This document shows, in pieces, positions 8,888-16,302 of a stretch of DNA of 64,000 nucleotides. This stretch comes from Akkermansiaceae bacterium (GTDB lineage: Bacteria > Verrucomicrobiota > Verrucomicrobiia > Verrucomicrobiales > Akkermansiaceae): positions 25,303 to 89,302 of the forward strand of contig JALZUC010000022.1 in the NCBI GenBank assembly GCA_023301765.1, written 5' to 3'. The notes under the pieces were generated by a model. That model was given only the letters and a program-made list of their open reading frames with translations, made no database searches and was not told where the DNA came from. The translations under genes and the position numbers were made by a program. Every line of letters begins with the position of its first letter. Within the stretch, counting starts at the first letter, position 1.

Positions 8888-9799
8888 CTAACGGGTAAAT
8901 AGAGTGATTAATTTTTCACTTACTCTATGGATGTTAGTATCGGAGCCGATCTCACATGTAGTGAGCCATTGTTCCTTGCCAAACCATGTGCGCTGACGTT
9001 TGGCGTATTGGCGGGTGGCGGCGGCGATACGTTCACAGCACTCTTCGCGCGTTAGCTCACCGGCAAGGTGTGCAGAAATCTGTGGTACTCCGATGGCTTT
9101 TTCACAGGTGTTAGAGAGATCGGTAAGGGCTGCAACTTCTTCGATAGCTCCTGAGCTTAGCATCACCTTAGCCCGGTGATTTATCCTCTGGCGTAGAGTC
9201 TCTCTGTCCCACATTAGGTAAGCGCCGTGGAGGTCTTTCTCGGTAGCGGCGGAGGTTTTTTTCCAATCGCTCTTCAAGATAGACATTTTCTTTCCAGAGA
9301 GGATACAGATTTCTAATGCTCGGATGACGTAGCGGCGGTTCTGGAGATTTGTTTCAGCGGCACCCTCGGGGTCTAAGTGGGTGAGGCGCTCAATGAGTGC
9401 TGCATCAGTTTCTTGTTCTAATTCAAGGCGTAAGTTATCACACCCTGATGGGACCGGTGATGGTCCGTGAGTAAGAAATTTAAGATACATTCCAGAGCCA
9501 CCTGTGATGATGGGGTGCTTACCTCGGCCTTGTATTTCAGCTATTATAGGTAATGCCATTTCACGGAAACGCATGGCATCACATGTTTCTGATGGGTTTA
9601 AAACGCCATACAGATGGTGGGGGACTTGTGATGTCTCTTCTTCACTAGGTGCTGCAGAGATGATTTCTAGTCCACGGTATAGCTGGTAGGCATCTGCGTT
9701 AACAATTTCGCCGTCAAGCTCCCGTGCTAACTCTATAGCTAGAGAGGTTTTCCCAGACGCCGTGGGGCCACAAACATAGACTGGAGGTGGGGTGGTCAA
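8888..9799 (-). CDS. miaA: tRNA dimethylallyltransferase
   Basis: A 303-residue MiaA. It transfers dimethylallyl from DMAPP to N6 of A37 in tRNAs that read codons starting with U. The P-loop GPTASGKT is at residues 11-18, followed by the substrate motif VNADAYQLYRGLEI (D-A-Y in place of the usual D-S-x-Q-x-Y). Then come ITGGSGMYLKFL, NRRYVIRALEI, GAYLMWDRETLRQRINHR and ATRQYAKRQRTWF. Length is normal. It lies downstream of the RRM gene, but a strong hairpin terminator at 9824-9865 separates them, so it probably has its own promoter in the short gap. DMAPP supply links it to the MEP-pathway gene ispD at 25.8 kb. Confidence 0.96.
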   Translation of the reverse strand: MTTPPPVYVCGPTASGKTSLAIELARELDGEIVNADAYQLYRGLEIISAAPSEEETSQVPHHLYGVLNPSETCDAMRFREMALPIIAEIQGRGKHPIITGGSGMYLKFLTHGPSPVPSGCDNLRLELEQETDAALIERLTHLDPEGAAETNLQNRRYVIRALEICILSGKKMSILKSDWKKTSAATEKDLHGAYLMWDRETLRQRINHRAKVMLSSGAIEEVAALTDLSNTCEKAIGVPQISAHLAGELTREECCERIAAATRQYAKRQRTWFGKEQWLTTCEIGSDTNIHRVSEKLITLFTR

Positions 9800-9823
9800 T
9801 GCAGAGTAGCTGTGTTTAAATTA

Positions 9824-9865
9824 AAATACCCGCGTGTGAGTATGAGTGCTCGCACGCGGGTATTT
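9824..9865 (-). terminator. Strong hairpin terminator between RRM gene and miaA
   Basis: A 13-bp perfect stem (9824-9836 with 9853-9865) is extended by four more pairs, including one T-G wobble, around an 8-base loop at 9841-9848. On the minus strand the stem is followed by a U-rich tail, so it should end transcription of the RRM protein gene. The other orientation has A/T flanks too, but no gene needs it. Confidence 0.85.
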
Positions 9866-9907
9866 AATGAAATGTGACTGTATGAAGTTAAGAGTTATAT
9901 ACTCTCA

Positions 9908-10714
9908 CTATTCAGCAGATTCAGATTTAGTTTCTTTCTCAGCTTTAGGCTTATTCCGGACAGGGGATGCTTTATCCTGAGGCTTAGAGCTAGCACCGTT
10001 CACAATGAGTACACGCCCCATAAATGGTTGGTCGTGGAGGACTTCTACTGCGCGTTGAGCTTCCTCTACACTGAGCATCTGAAGGAATGCATATCCTTTA
10101 GAGCGGTGTGTCTGACGATTATAGACTATCTCTACCTTACGCACTGTGCCAATACCTTTAAACAGATCTTCAAGATCATGTTCTGTAACATCATAGGATA
10201 AATTACCTACATAGAGACGTGCTGTTTCTACAGGAAACTCACCTTCAAAGGCTTTGGCTGGTGCTGCCTTTGGCTGTGTTGGTTTTTTATCTACTGGTTT
10301 TTTGGCTCCACGAGTATCGCGAGTATTACTCTTTGGCTGATTCTTAGCAGCTTTTTTAGCAGTAGTCTGACGGCGTGGAGGGCGTGTAGGCGCTTTGTAG
10401 AGACCTAGCAACTTGAGGATTTTCTCCCAGAATGTAAGTGGTGCAGGTTTTGGCTGACGGCGGCGAGGGCCACCACCTGACTGACGTCCTTGCTGATTAT
10501 TTGAGCGTTTCTGACTGAGGTTTCTGTTACCACCGTTACTTGTAGATCCTTGGCGGTTTTGGTTATCTCTGCCTTGGCGATCTTGGCCACCTTCGCCTCC
10601 TTGGGGCTTACGGTTTCTGTTACGGTTTCTGTTGCGATTGCGGTTTCTGTTTTGGCCATTCTGGCCTCCTTGGCCCCCTTCCTTGCGGGGCTGAGTATTG
10701 CTTTCTTGAGACAT
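9908..10714 (-). CDS. RRM RNA-binding protein with Asn-Arg repeat N-terminus
   Basis: A 268-residue, very basic protein. Residues about 15-130 are low complexity, with an alternating Asn-Arg run and Gly/Gln/Arg-rich stretches. After a Lys/Pro-rich linker, residues about 165-245 form one RNA-recognition motif: RNP2 is LYVGNLSYD and RNP1 is RSKGYAFLQM, with VEEAQRAVEVLHDQPFMGR after it. Single-RRM proteins of this kind bind single-stranded RNA; an arginine-rich disordered tail usually adds nonspecific affinity. A role in RNA metabolism or cold adaptation is inferred. Termination is by the hairpin at 9824-9865. The promoter region includes the nested inverted repeats at 10771-10844. Confidence 0.88.
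   Translation of the reverse strand: MSQESNTQPRKEGGQGGQNGQNRNRNRNRNRNRNRKPQGGEGGQDRQGRDNQNRQGSTSNGGNRNLSQKRSNNQQGRQSGGGPRRRQPKPAPLTFWEKILKLLGLYKAPTRPPRRQTTAKKAAKNQPKSNTRDTRGAKKPVDKKPTQPKAAPAKAFEGEFPVETARLYVGNLSYDVTEHDLEDLFKGIGTVRKVEIVYNRQTHRSKGYAFLQMLSVEEAQRAVEVLHDQPFMGRVLIVNGASSKPQDKASPVRNKPKAEKETKSESAE
10611..10653 (-). repeat. Short tandem repeat encoding alternating Asn-Arg
   Basis: Roughly 12-base units built on cggtttctgtta repeat over about 43 bases inside the RRM gene and encode the alternating Asn-Arg run. Such repeats can change length by slippage. Confidence 0.7.
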
Positions 10715-11127
10715 TGTAATAAGTCGTTGATGTTGTAGTAGGGCGCAGCAGTTGGCAGCTGTTCGTGTAGTTATCTGATTTTTTATAGATGATGCGGAAA
10801 GTTCCGCAGATAAATCAGGCCATTAGTGCGCGGATAATGTGGCCACCTTAAAATGGATTCCGCATTTACATCTTTTATCGATGAAAAATCACCCAATACG
10901 AGGGAGGAAACACACTGCCTGCATGGCACCCTAGCTGCCTCATGTGAGGCTAAGCGGTGGCTGCTAATAGGTAAAAAAATGTGGGTTTCCATGGGGAAAT
11001 GGCATAAGCAAGGTGGCTGCCGCGGTGAAACTAGCGGTGAATGCTGGAATAACAAGGACAGATTCCGGTATTGTCAGATAGCTACTCTTAGGTAAAGTCG
11101 CGCCCGGTTCATCTCACTCTATTTATT
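10715..11127. other. Gene-free, hairpin-rich intergenic region
   Basis: This 413-base gap between the divergent RRM gene and the D,D-carboxypeptidase holds no convincing gene. It contains nested inverted repeats at 10775-10818 (outer arms CTGATTT/AAATCAG, inner arms TGCGGAA/TTCCGCA), alternative arms TTATCTG/CAGATAA (10771-10777 and 10807-10813), and a bulged hairpin at about 10818-10844. Further right are GCCTC-ATGT-GAGGC (10937-10950), TTTCC-ATGG-GGAAA (10986-10999) and a 9-base direct repeat ggtggctgc at 10956 and 11012. It could hold promoters, an RNA leader or an unrecognised ncRNA. An 80-codon open frame at 10853-11095 was rejected. Confidence 0.5.
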
Positions 11128-12081
11128 ATGAAGTCTTTTTTCATCATTACGCTCGGCTTTTCAGCTGCATGTTCCTCATTGGTATATTCGGCTGAAAGTT
11201 ACCTCGTTATGGAAGCCAACAGCGCACGTGTGATACTGGCATCTGACTCAGAGGCAAAACGCCCGGTAGCAAGCCTTACTAAAATTGCCACAGCTAAGGT
11301 CGTACTAGACTGGGCAAAAGTATCAGGTAGCTCTCTTTCTACTTTAGCAGTAGTACCTAATATTACCTTAAATCAGGGCGTGGTGAACCCTATGGGCTTG
11401 CGCCCCGGTGATAAAGTGTCTCTCCGGGACGCTATTTATTCATCTTTATTAGGCTCTGATAATGTGGCTGCTATAACACTCTCAAATTATGTAGGTAGCG
11501 CCTTATTAGCTCACCGAAGAAGAACGGGTAATCCGCAGACAGCCTTTATCCGTGAAATGAATAATTTAGCTAAAGGCCTGGGTATGAAAAAGACCCGTTT
11601 TACTAGTCCTCACGGTCTAGACTTGGCCGGGAAATCTGGGTATTCTACTGCCGCAGATATGGCCCGTCTCAGTGTCTATGCTATGAGAGATACTGGTTTT
11701 GAATTTTACGTGAAACAGCGCAGCCGCCAGATCTATGTCAATCGTGTGAATGGTCAGAGGCAGGGATATACGGTACGCAATACTAATATGATGCTCGGTA
11801 AACAGGGCGTGAATGGTATTAAAACAAGCCATAGTGCCTCGGCAGGTCAGTGTGTTGTTGTTAATTCAAATAGAGCGCCACTAGTGAAAAAGCTTGGCGG
11901 TGGGCGCTCTCAAATCCATAAGCGAGACCTCATTGTAGTTGTTCTCGGTAGCACGGACCGCTTTGGCCGTGCCAGCCAATTAACCTCTCAGGGGTGGTCA
12001 AATTATGACCAATGGGCAGCGCAGGGATTTCCTCGGTCTGAAAATCAACGCGAATTTCTTGTCGTCCCGTCACCTCGCTAA
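11128..12081 (+). CDS. Peptidase S11 D-alanyl-D-alanine carboxypeptidase
   Basis: A 317-residue exported penicillin-binding protein of the low-molecular-weight class (DacA/DacF type), which trims the terminal D-Ala of peptidoglycan stem peptides. A signal peptide covers about residues 1-21. The catalytic motifs are S49-L-T-K52, S110-D-N112 and K232-T-S234; the last is usually Lys-Thr-Gly, so Ser at the third place is a variation. GVNGIKTSHSASAGQC aligns well with the family. No C-terminal membrane anchor helix or clear PBP5-C domain is visible. It fits with the three L,D-transpeptidases in the first 4.5 kb as cell-wall remodelling. The regulator gene follows 29 bases downstream. Confidence 0.9.
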   Translation: MKSFFIITLGFSAACSSLVYSAESYLVMEANSARVILASDSEAKRPVASLTKIATAKVVLDWAKVSGSSLSTLAVVPNITLNQGVVNPMGLRPGDKVSLRDAIYSSLLGSDNVAAITLSNYVGSALLAHRRRTGNPQTAFIREMNNLAKGLGMKKTRFTSPHGLDLAGKSGYSTAADMARLSVYAMRDTGFEFYVKQRSRQIYVNRVNGQRQGYTVRNTNMMLGKQGVNGIKTSHSASAGQCVVVNSNRAPLVKKLGGGRSQIHKRDLIVVVLGSTDRFGRASQLTSQGWSNYDQWAAQGFPRSENQREFLVVPSPR

Positions 12082-12110
12082 ACCACTTTTAACTTTTTCA
12101 ACAGAAATCT

Positions 12111-12593
12111 ATGAACGATCCATTACTTACACTATTGCAGACAAAAGCGCGCTACACCAATGAGGAGTTAGCAGAAGCACTCTGTTTAAGCACTGAAGAA
12201 GTTAGCCAGCGTATCAGTGACTGGGAACAAGACGGCACGATCCTAGGTTACCAGGCTGTCATAGATGAGGGTAATATAAATAGCTCCGTGGTCACCGCCT
12301 TTATCGAGGTGAAGGTCACTCCTGAGCGTGGTGGTGGATTTGACCGTTTAGCGATGCGCGTGGCGCGCTTTGATCAGGTGGTGTCCTGCTACCTTGCTAG
12401 TGGCGGCTATGACCTAATGATTGTGGTGGAGGGGGCTAACTTACGTGATGTCGCGAGCTTTGTGTCGGAGAAGCTCAGTTCGCTGGACGGAGTTATTTCC
12501 ACAGCCACTCATTTCCGCCTGAAGGCCTATAAGGAAAAAGGCTTCATCTTCGAGTCTGATACACCAGAAGGAAGATTACCTGTTGCCCCATAG
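12111..12593 (+). CDS. Lrp/AsnC-family transcriptional regulator
   Basis: A 160-residue protein with an N-terminal winged helix (YTNEELAEALCLSTEEVSQRISDWEQDGTILGY, quoted here only by its ends YTNEELAEAL and DGTILGYQAVID) and a C-terminal RAM-like ligand domain (VVTAFIEVKVTPERGGGF, YLASGGYDLMIVVEG). Lrp/AsnC proteins sense amino acids as oligomers. Its stop codon TAG overlaps the possible GTG start of the aminotransferase gene, so the two are translationally coupled and the regulator likely controls or senses the substrate of that enzyme. Confidence 0.93.
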   Translation: MNDPLLTLLQTKARYTNEELAEALCLSTEEVSQRISDWEQDGTILGYQAVIDEGNINSSVVTAFIEVKVTPERGGGFDRLAMRVARFDQVVSCYLASGGYDLMIVVEGANLRDVASFVSEKLSSLDGVISTATHFRLKAYKEKGFIFESDTPEGRLPVAP

Positions 12594-12598
12594 TGATC

Positions 12599-13765
12599 AT
12601 GGACTATTCAGATAAAATTTCCCATCAAGTAGCTGGAATTCCTCGTTCTGGCATCCGCGATTTCTTTGAACTCGTGCAGGGTAGGGATGATGTGATCTCT
12701 CTCGGTGTCGGTGAGCCAGATTTTGCCACACCGTGGCACATTCGTGAGGCCGCGATTTACTCTCTTGAGAAAGGTCAAACCAGCTATACATCGAATCTAG
12801 GGCTACTGAGTCTGCGAAAGGCGATTAGTGACTACGTTAGTGATTTTTTCAATGTCGATTATAAAGCTGATACAGATGTTTTAGTGACTGTGGGAGTCTC
12901 GGAGGCCATTGATCTCGCCTTGCGTGCACTTCTTAATCCTGGAGATGAGGTTATCTACCACTCTCCCTGCTACGTTTCTTACCTACCGAGCATTGCGCTC
13001 GCCTACGGTGTACCTGTGAATGTATCGACTAAAAAAGAAGATGGCTTTGCGCTAAAGGCTGACATGTTAGAGGCCGCTATCACTCCAAAAACAAGAGTGC
13101 TTATGCTCAATTTCCCCACTAATCCTACAGGGGCGGTGATGCCTACTGATGAGCTGAAGAAAATTGCTGCTCTATGTATTAAGCATGATCTAATCGTGCT
13201 GACTGATGAGATTTACTGCGAACTACGCTATGATGATGAAAAACACGTTTCTATAGCGTCGTTACCAGATATGAGAGAACGCACGATTTTACTTCACGGA
13301 TTTTCGAAAGCTTTCGCCATGACAGGGTTCCGGTTAGGCTACGCTTGTGCTCCTGAGCCTCTTATTGAGGCAATGATGAAGATTCACCAGTATGCAATGC
13401 TATGTGCTCCTATTACCAGTCAGGCTGCTGCTCTGGAAGCTCTCCAGAACGGTGAGGCTGCCATGCTTAAGATGCGTGAAAGCTACCACCAGCGCCGTGA
13501 CTTCTTAGTAAATAGGCTTAATGAAATTGGCCTTGAATGCCACTCTCCCGGAGGAGCTTTTTACGTTTTTCCTGATATTAGTAAGACGGGACTTACGAGT
13601 CAGGAATTCGCCATGAAACTACTCGAGAGTGAAGACGTGGCGGCCGTGCCGGGTGATGCTTTTGGTGAAGCAGGGCAGGGGTTCTTACGCTGCTGTTACG
13701 CTACCTCATTTGAGGAGCTGAAGACTGCCATGTTACGCATGGAGCGTTTTGTCAAAACGCTCTAG
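12599..13765 (+). CDS. Class I/II PLP aminotransferase
   Basis: A 388-residue fold-type I aminotransferase like bacterial aspartate/PatA-type enzymes. Recognisable pieces are SLGVGEPDFATPWHIREAA, NFPTNPTGAV, LTDEIYCELRYD and the PLP-lysine segment HGFSKAFAMTGFRLGYA, followed by PGGAFYVFPDI and the substrate-binding arginine in GQGFLRCCYATS. The substrate cannot be read from sequence; aspartate, an aromatic or a branched amino acid are all possible. ATG at 12599 is chosen over an in-frame GTG at 12593 that overlaps the regulator's stop. The pair regulator-aminotransferase is probably an operon. A GCGTTTTG-t-CAAAACGC palindrome lies over its last codons. Confidence 0.93.
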   Translation: MDYSDKISHQVAGIPRSGIRDFFELVQGRDDVISLGVGEPDFATPWHIREAAIYSLEKGQTSYTSNLGLLSLRKAISDYVSDFFNVDYKADTDVLVTVGVSEAIDLALRALLNPGDEVIYHSPCYVSYLPSIALAYGVPVNVSTKKEDGFALKADMLEAAITPKTRVLMLNFPTNPTGAVMPTDELKKIAALCIKHDLIVLTDEIYCELRYDDEKHVSIASLPDMRERTILLHGFSKAFAMTGFRLGYACAPEPLIEAMMKIHQYAMLCAPITSQAAALEALQNGEAAMLKMRESYHQRRDFLVNRLNEIGLECHSPGGAFYVFPDISKTGLTSQEFAMKLLESEDVAAVPGDAFGEAGQGFLRCCYATSFEELKTAMLRMERFVKTL

Positions 13766-13785
13766 AGTTTAATCCCAAAATCAAA

Positions 13786-14553
13786 GTGAACCTAAAGAAG
13801 CTTAAAAAGGATCGCTCGGCAGCTCACATTTTACCTTTGGCGGTCTTTATGCTGATTTTAGTGCCTTATCAGCTCACTGCTTGGCCTGAGTGGAATCATC
13901 CAGACGCACCATGGTGGAGGCATTACCCCACACAGTGGCTGTATCCACTTCAGTGCCTCATATGTGGTGGATTATTAATATACTTCCGTAAAAACTATAG
14001 TTTAAAATGGAGTCGTCATGTGTGGCTTGGTGCTATTATGGGGGTAGTGGGAATTAGTTTTTGGATTCTCCCTACACAGATTCATAGCTGGATGGAGCTT
14101 GACGGAAAACAGGAAGGTTTACTCAAGTATCTGGGAGTTATGCCCAGAGATGAGGGTTTTAATCCTCAAGATATAGCGGATAAATTTGGTGGGCATCAGG
14201 GTGTTTATTGGGCGTCGTTACTCATGCGTTTTTTCCGTGCCGTAGTTATTGTATCCCTTGTGGAGGAAATCTTGTGGCGTGGGTTTTTAATGCGCTTTTT
14301 ATTGGATCCAGACAGAGATTATTGGAAGGTGCCCTTTGGTAAACCCGCATGGATTTCCTATGGAGTGGTAACACTTGCCTTTATCTTGATACACCAGCCT
14401 GTGGATTATCTAGGAGCATTTATCTTTGGCTCCTTGATGTATTGGGTAGCGGTAAAAACTAAGAGCCTGCTGGCCTGTGTGATGATGCATGGTGTAGCAA
14501 ACCTCATCATGGGGTGTTACGCCCTCCATTTTACTAAGTACGGACTTTGGTAG
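13786..14553 (+). CDS. CPBP-family intramembrane metalloprotease (CAAX protease-like)
   Basis: A 255-residue membrane protein with about seven helices. The CPBP/Abi signature is present: SLVEEILWRGFLMR (Glu-Glu and Arg), a following helix ending FILIHQP (His), and MMHGVANL near the C-terminus (His). These residues form the predicted metal site of the family. It resembles the CAAX-protease-like proteins that occur in genomes with PEP-CTERM/exosortase sorting, and this window contains a PEP-CTERM protein at 36.0 kb, but a functional link is only inferred. The start is GTG at 13786, 20 bases after the aminotransferase, so it could be in the same transcript. Confidence 0.85.
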   Translation: MNLKKLKKDRSAAHILPLAVFMLILVPYQLTAWPEWNHPDAPWWRHYPTQWLYPLQCLICGGLLIYFRKNYSLKWSRHVWLGAIMGVVGISFWILPTQIHSWMELDGKQEGLLKYLGVMPRDEGFNPQDIADKFGGHQGVYWASLLMRFFRAVVIVSLVEEILWRGFLMRFLLDPDRDYWKVPFGKPAWISYGVVTLAFILIHQPVDYLGAFIFGSLMYWVAVKTKSLLACVMMHGVANLIMGCYALHFTKYGLW

Positions 14554-14621
14554 TATTTTTCAAACTACTTGCTGTTATTTCCACATAAATTATTCTAATA
14601 ACACCTAGCACTTATCATTAT

Positions 14622-16265
14622 ATGAAGATCGGAATAGCTCAGCTGAATGCCGTAATTGGGGATTTCCCTGGAAACGCGAAGCGTATTTTAACAGCTTATC
14701 GTGAATGTATAGAAATTGGTGCTGATATTGTTATAGCTCCAGAAATGGCGCTTACAGGTTACCCGCCGCGAGATTTACTCCTTAAGTCTCAGTTTGTGCC
14801 AAAATGCCTCCAGGCTTTGGATTATCTTGCGGATGAAGTAAAGAGTGTACCTCTGGTAGTTGGTTACGTAGATCACTGTGAACCAGATAATGTAGGTAAA
14901 CCGTTCCGAAATGCAGCTGCGTTTCTCCTCGAGGGTGAAATAAAGAATAAAATCTGGAAAACGCTACTACCATCTTACGATGTCTTTGATGAACGCCGTT
15001 ATTTTGAGCCGGGGGAAAGTTGCGAGCCCATTATCTGGAATGACACCCGTCTAGGCATTACAATATGCGAGGATATTTGGACAGAAAGCTACCTCCATAG
15101 GCCACTTTACCAACGTGATCCAGTAAAGGAGTTAAAGTCAAAAGGGATCGATGTATTACTCAACCTTAGCGCTTCACCCTATAGTATAGGGAAACCAGCA
15201 CGTAGGTGGGAGATGCTCCGTGAAGTAGCTAAAGAAGCTGAATTACCACTAGTTTACTGTAACTCTATTGGCGGTAATGATCAGTTAATATTTGATGGGA
15301 ACTCACTCGCGCTAGATGCCCACGGCAAGGCACTCATCAGCCTCTCTAGTTTTGAGGAGGAGTGTAAAGTAGTAGATGTCTCACTATCAGGAAAAGATCA
15401 AAACCTCCCGATAGACACCGCAGAAGAGGAAAATATCTATAAAGCCCTCGTAATTGGACTACGTGACTATGCGCATAAATGCGGTTTTACTAAAGCCTGC
15501 TTAGGACTTAGTGGCGGAATCGACTCCGCACTCACTGCAGCAATAGCATGTGAGGCACTAGGTGCAGACAACGTGCACGGCATGACCATGCCCAGCCAGT
15601 TTTCATCCGGAGGAAGTGTGGATCATTCTATAGAGCTAGCTAAAAATCTAGGTATGCACTGTGATACAGTGCCCATTGGAGATACCTTCGCGGAGGTGAA
15701 AAATGCTATGAAGCCAATCTTTGGTGATCTAGCAGAGGATGTCACTGAGGAGAATATGCAAGCACGTATTCGTGGCCTATTTCTCATGTCACTCTCTAAT
15801 AAAACGAACCGGCTCCTTTTAACCACGGGAAATAAGAGTGAGCTCGCTGTAGGCTACTGCACCATGTATGGAGATATGTGTGGCGGTTTAGCTGTGATCA
15901 GTGATCTGCCAAAAATGCGAGTCTACGCACTCTCACGCTGGATCAACCGCAATGAGGAAATCATCCCATGGGATACTATAGATAAACCACCCAGCGCAGA
16001 ACTAAGACCAGACCAAAAAGATCAAGATACCTTGCCACCATATGAGGTGCTGGACTCCATTTTAGAACTCTACGTTGAGCAGCAGCTCTCAGGCGAGGAA
16101 ATCATCGAACATCATGGTCATGATGAAAACCTTGTCCGGTGGGTCCAGCGTAGAGTAGATCTTAACGAGTGGAAGCGCCACCAAGCCGCTCCTGGCCTCA
16201 GAGTTACCTCCAAAGCTTTTGGAATTGGGAGACGCATGCCCATTGTGCAGCGTTTCACCGATTAA
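14622..16265 (+). CDS. nadE: Glutamine-dependent NAD+ synthetase
   Basis: A 547-residue two-domain enzyme that makes NAD+ from deamido-NAD+, ATP and glutamine-derived ammonia. Residues 1 to about 260 are a nitrilase-type glutaminase with triad Glu41 (APEMALTGYPPRD), Lys113 (KTLLPSYDVFDERRYFEPG) and Cys149 (GITICEDIWTE). The second domain is the adenylating synthetase with the P-loop LSGGIDSALTAA (Ser297-Ser302) and TTGNKSELAVGYCTMYGDM. Length is typical of the glutamine-using bacterial form. Upstream is a 68-base AT-rich gap with no Shine-Dalgarno. The TPR/beta-helix gene follows after 37 bases. Confidence 0.97.
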   Translation: MKIGIAQLNAVIGDFPGNAKRILTAYRECIEIGADIVIAPEMALTGYPPRDLLLKSQFVPKCLQALDYLADEVKSVPLVVGYVDHCEPDNVGKPFRNAAAFLLEGEIKNKIWKTLLPSYDVFDERRYFEPGESCEPIIWNDTRLGITICEDIWTESYLHRPLYQRDPVKELKSKGIDVLLNLSASPYSIGKPARRWEMLREVAKEAELPLVYCNSIGGNDQLIFDGNSLALDAHGKALISLSSFEEECKVVDVSLSGKDQNLPIDTAEEENIYKALVIGLRDYAHKCGFTKACLGLSGGIDSALTAAIACEALGADNVHGMTMPSQFSSGGSVDHSIELAKNLGMHCDTVPIGDTFAEVKNAMKPIFGDLAEDVTEENMQARIRGLFLMSLSNKTNRLLLTTGNKSELAVGYCTMYGDMCGGLAVISDLPKMRVYALSRWINRNEEIIPWDTIDKPPSAELRPDQKDQDTLPPYEVLDSILELYVEQQLSGEEIIEHHGHDENLVRWVQRRVDLNEWKRHQAAPGLRVTSKAFGIGRRMPIVQRFTD

Positions 16266-16302
16266 CTTTTACCTCATACGCTAAGCCCACCTTCAAAACA
16301 CG

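Noticed and set aside
10853..11095. 80-codon + strand frame between the RRM gene and the carboxypeptidase
   Set aside because: The translation is rich in Trp, Cys and His, has no domain or signal peptide, and overlaps several hairpins; it looks like chance.
13744..13760. Palindrome GCGTTTTG-t-CAAAACGC as terminator
   Set aside because: It lies inside the last codons of the aminotransferase and is not followed by a T run; a one-base loop is not a good RNA hairpin.
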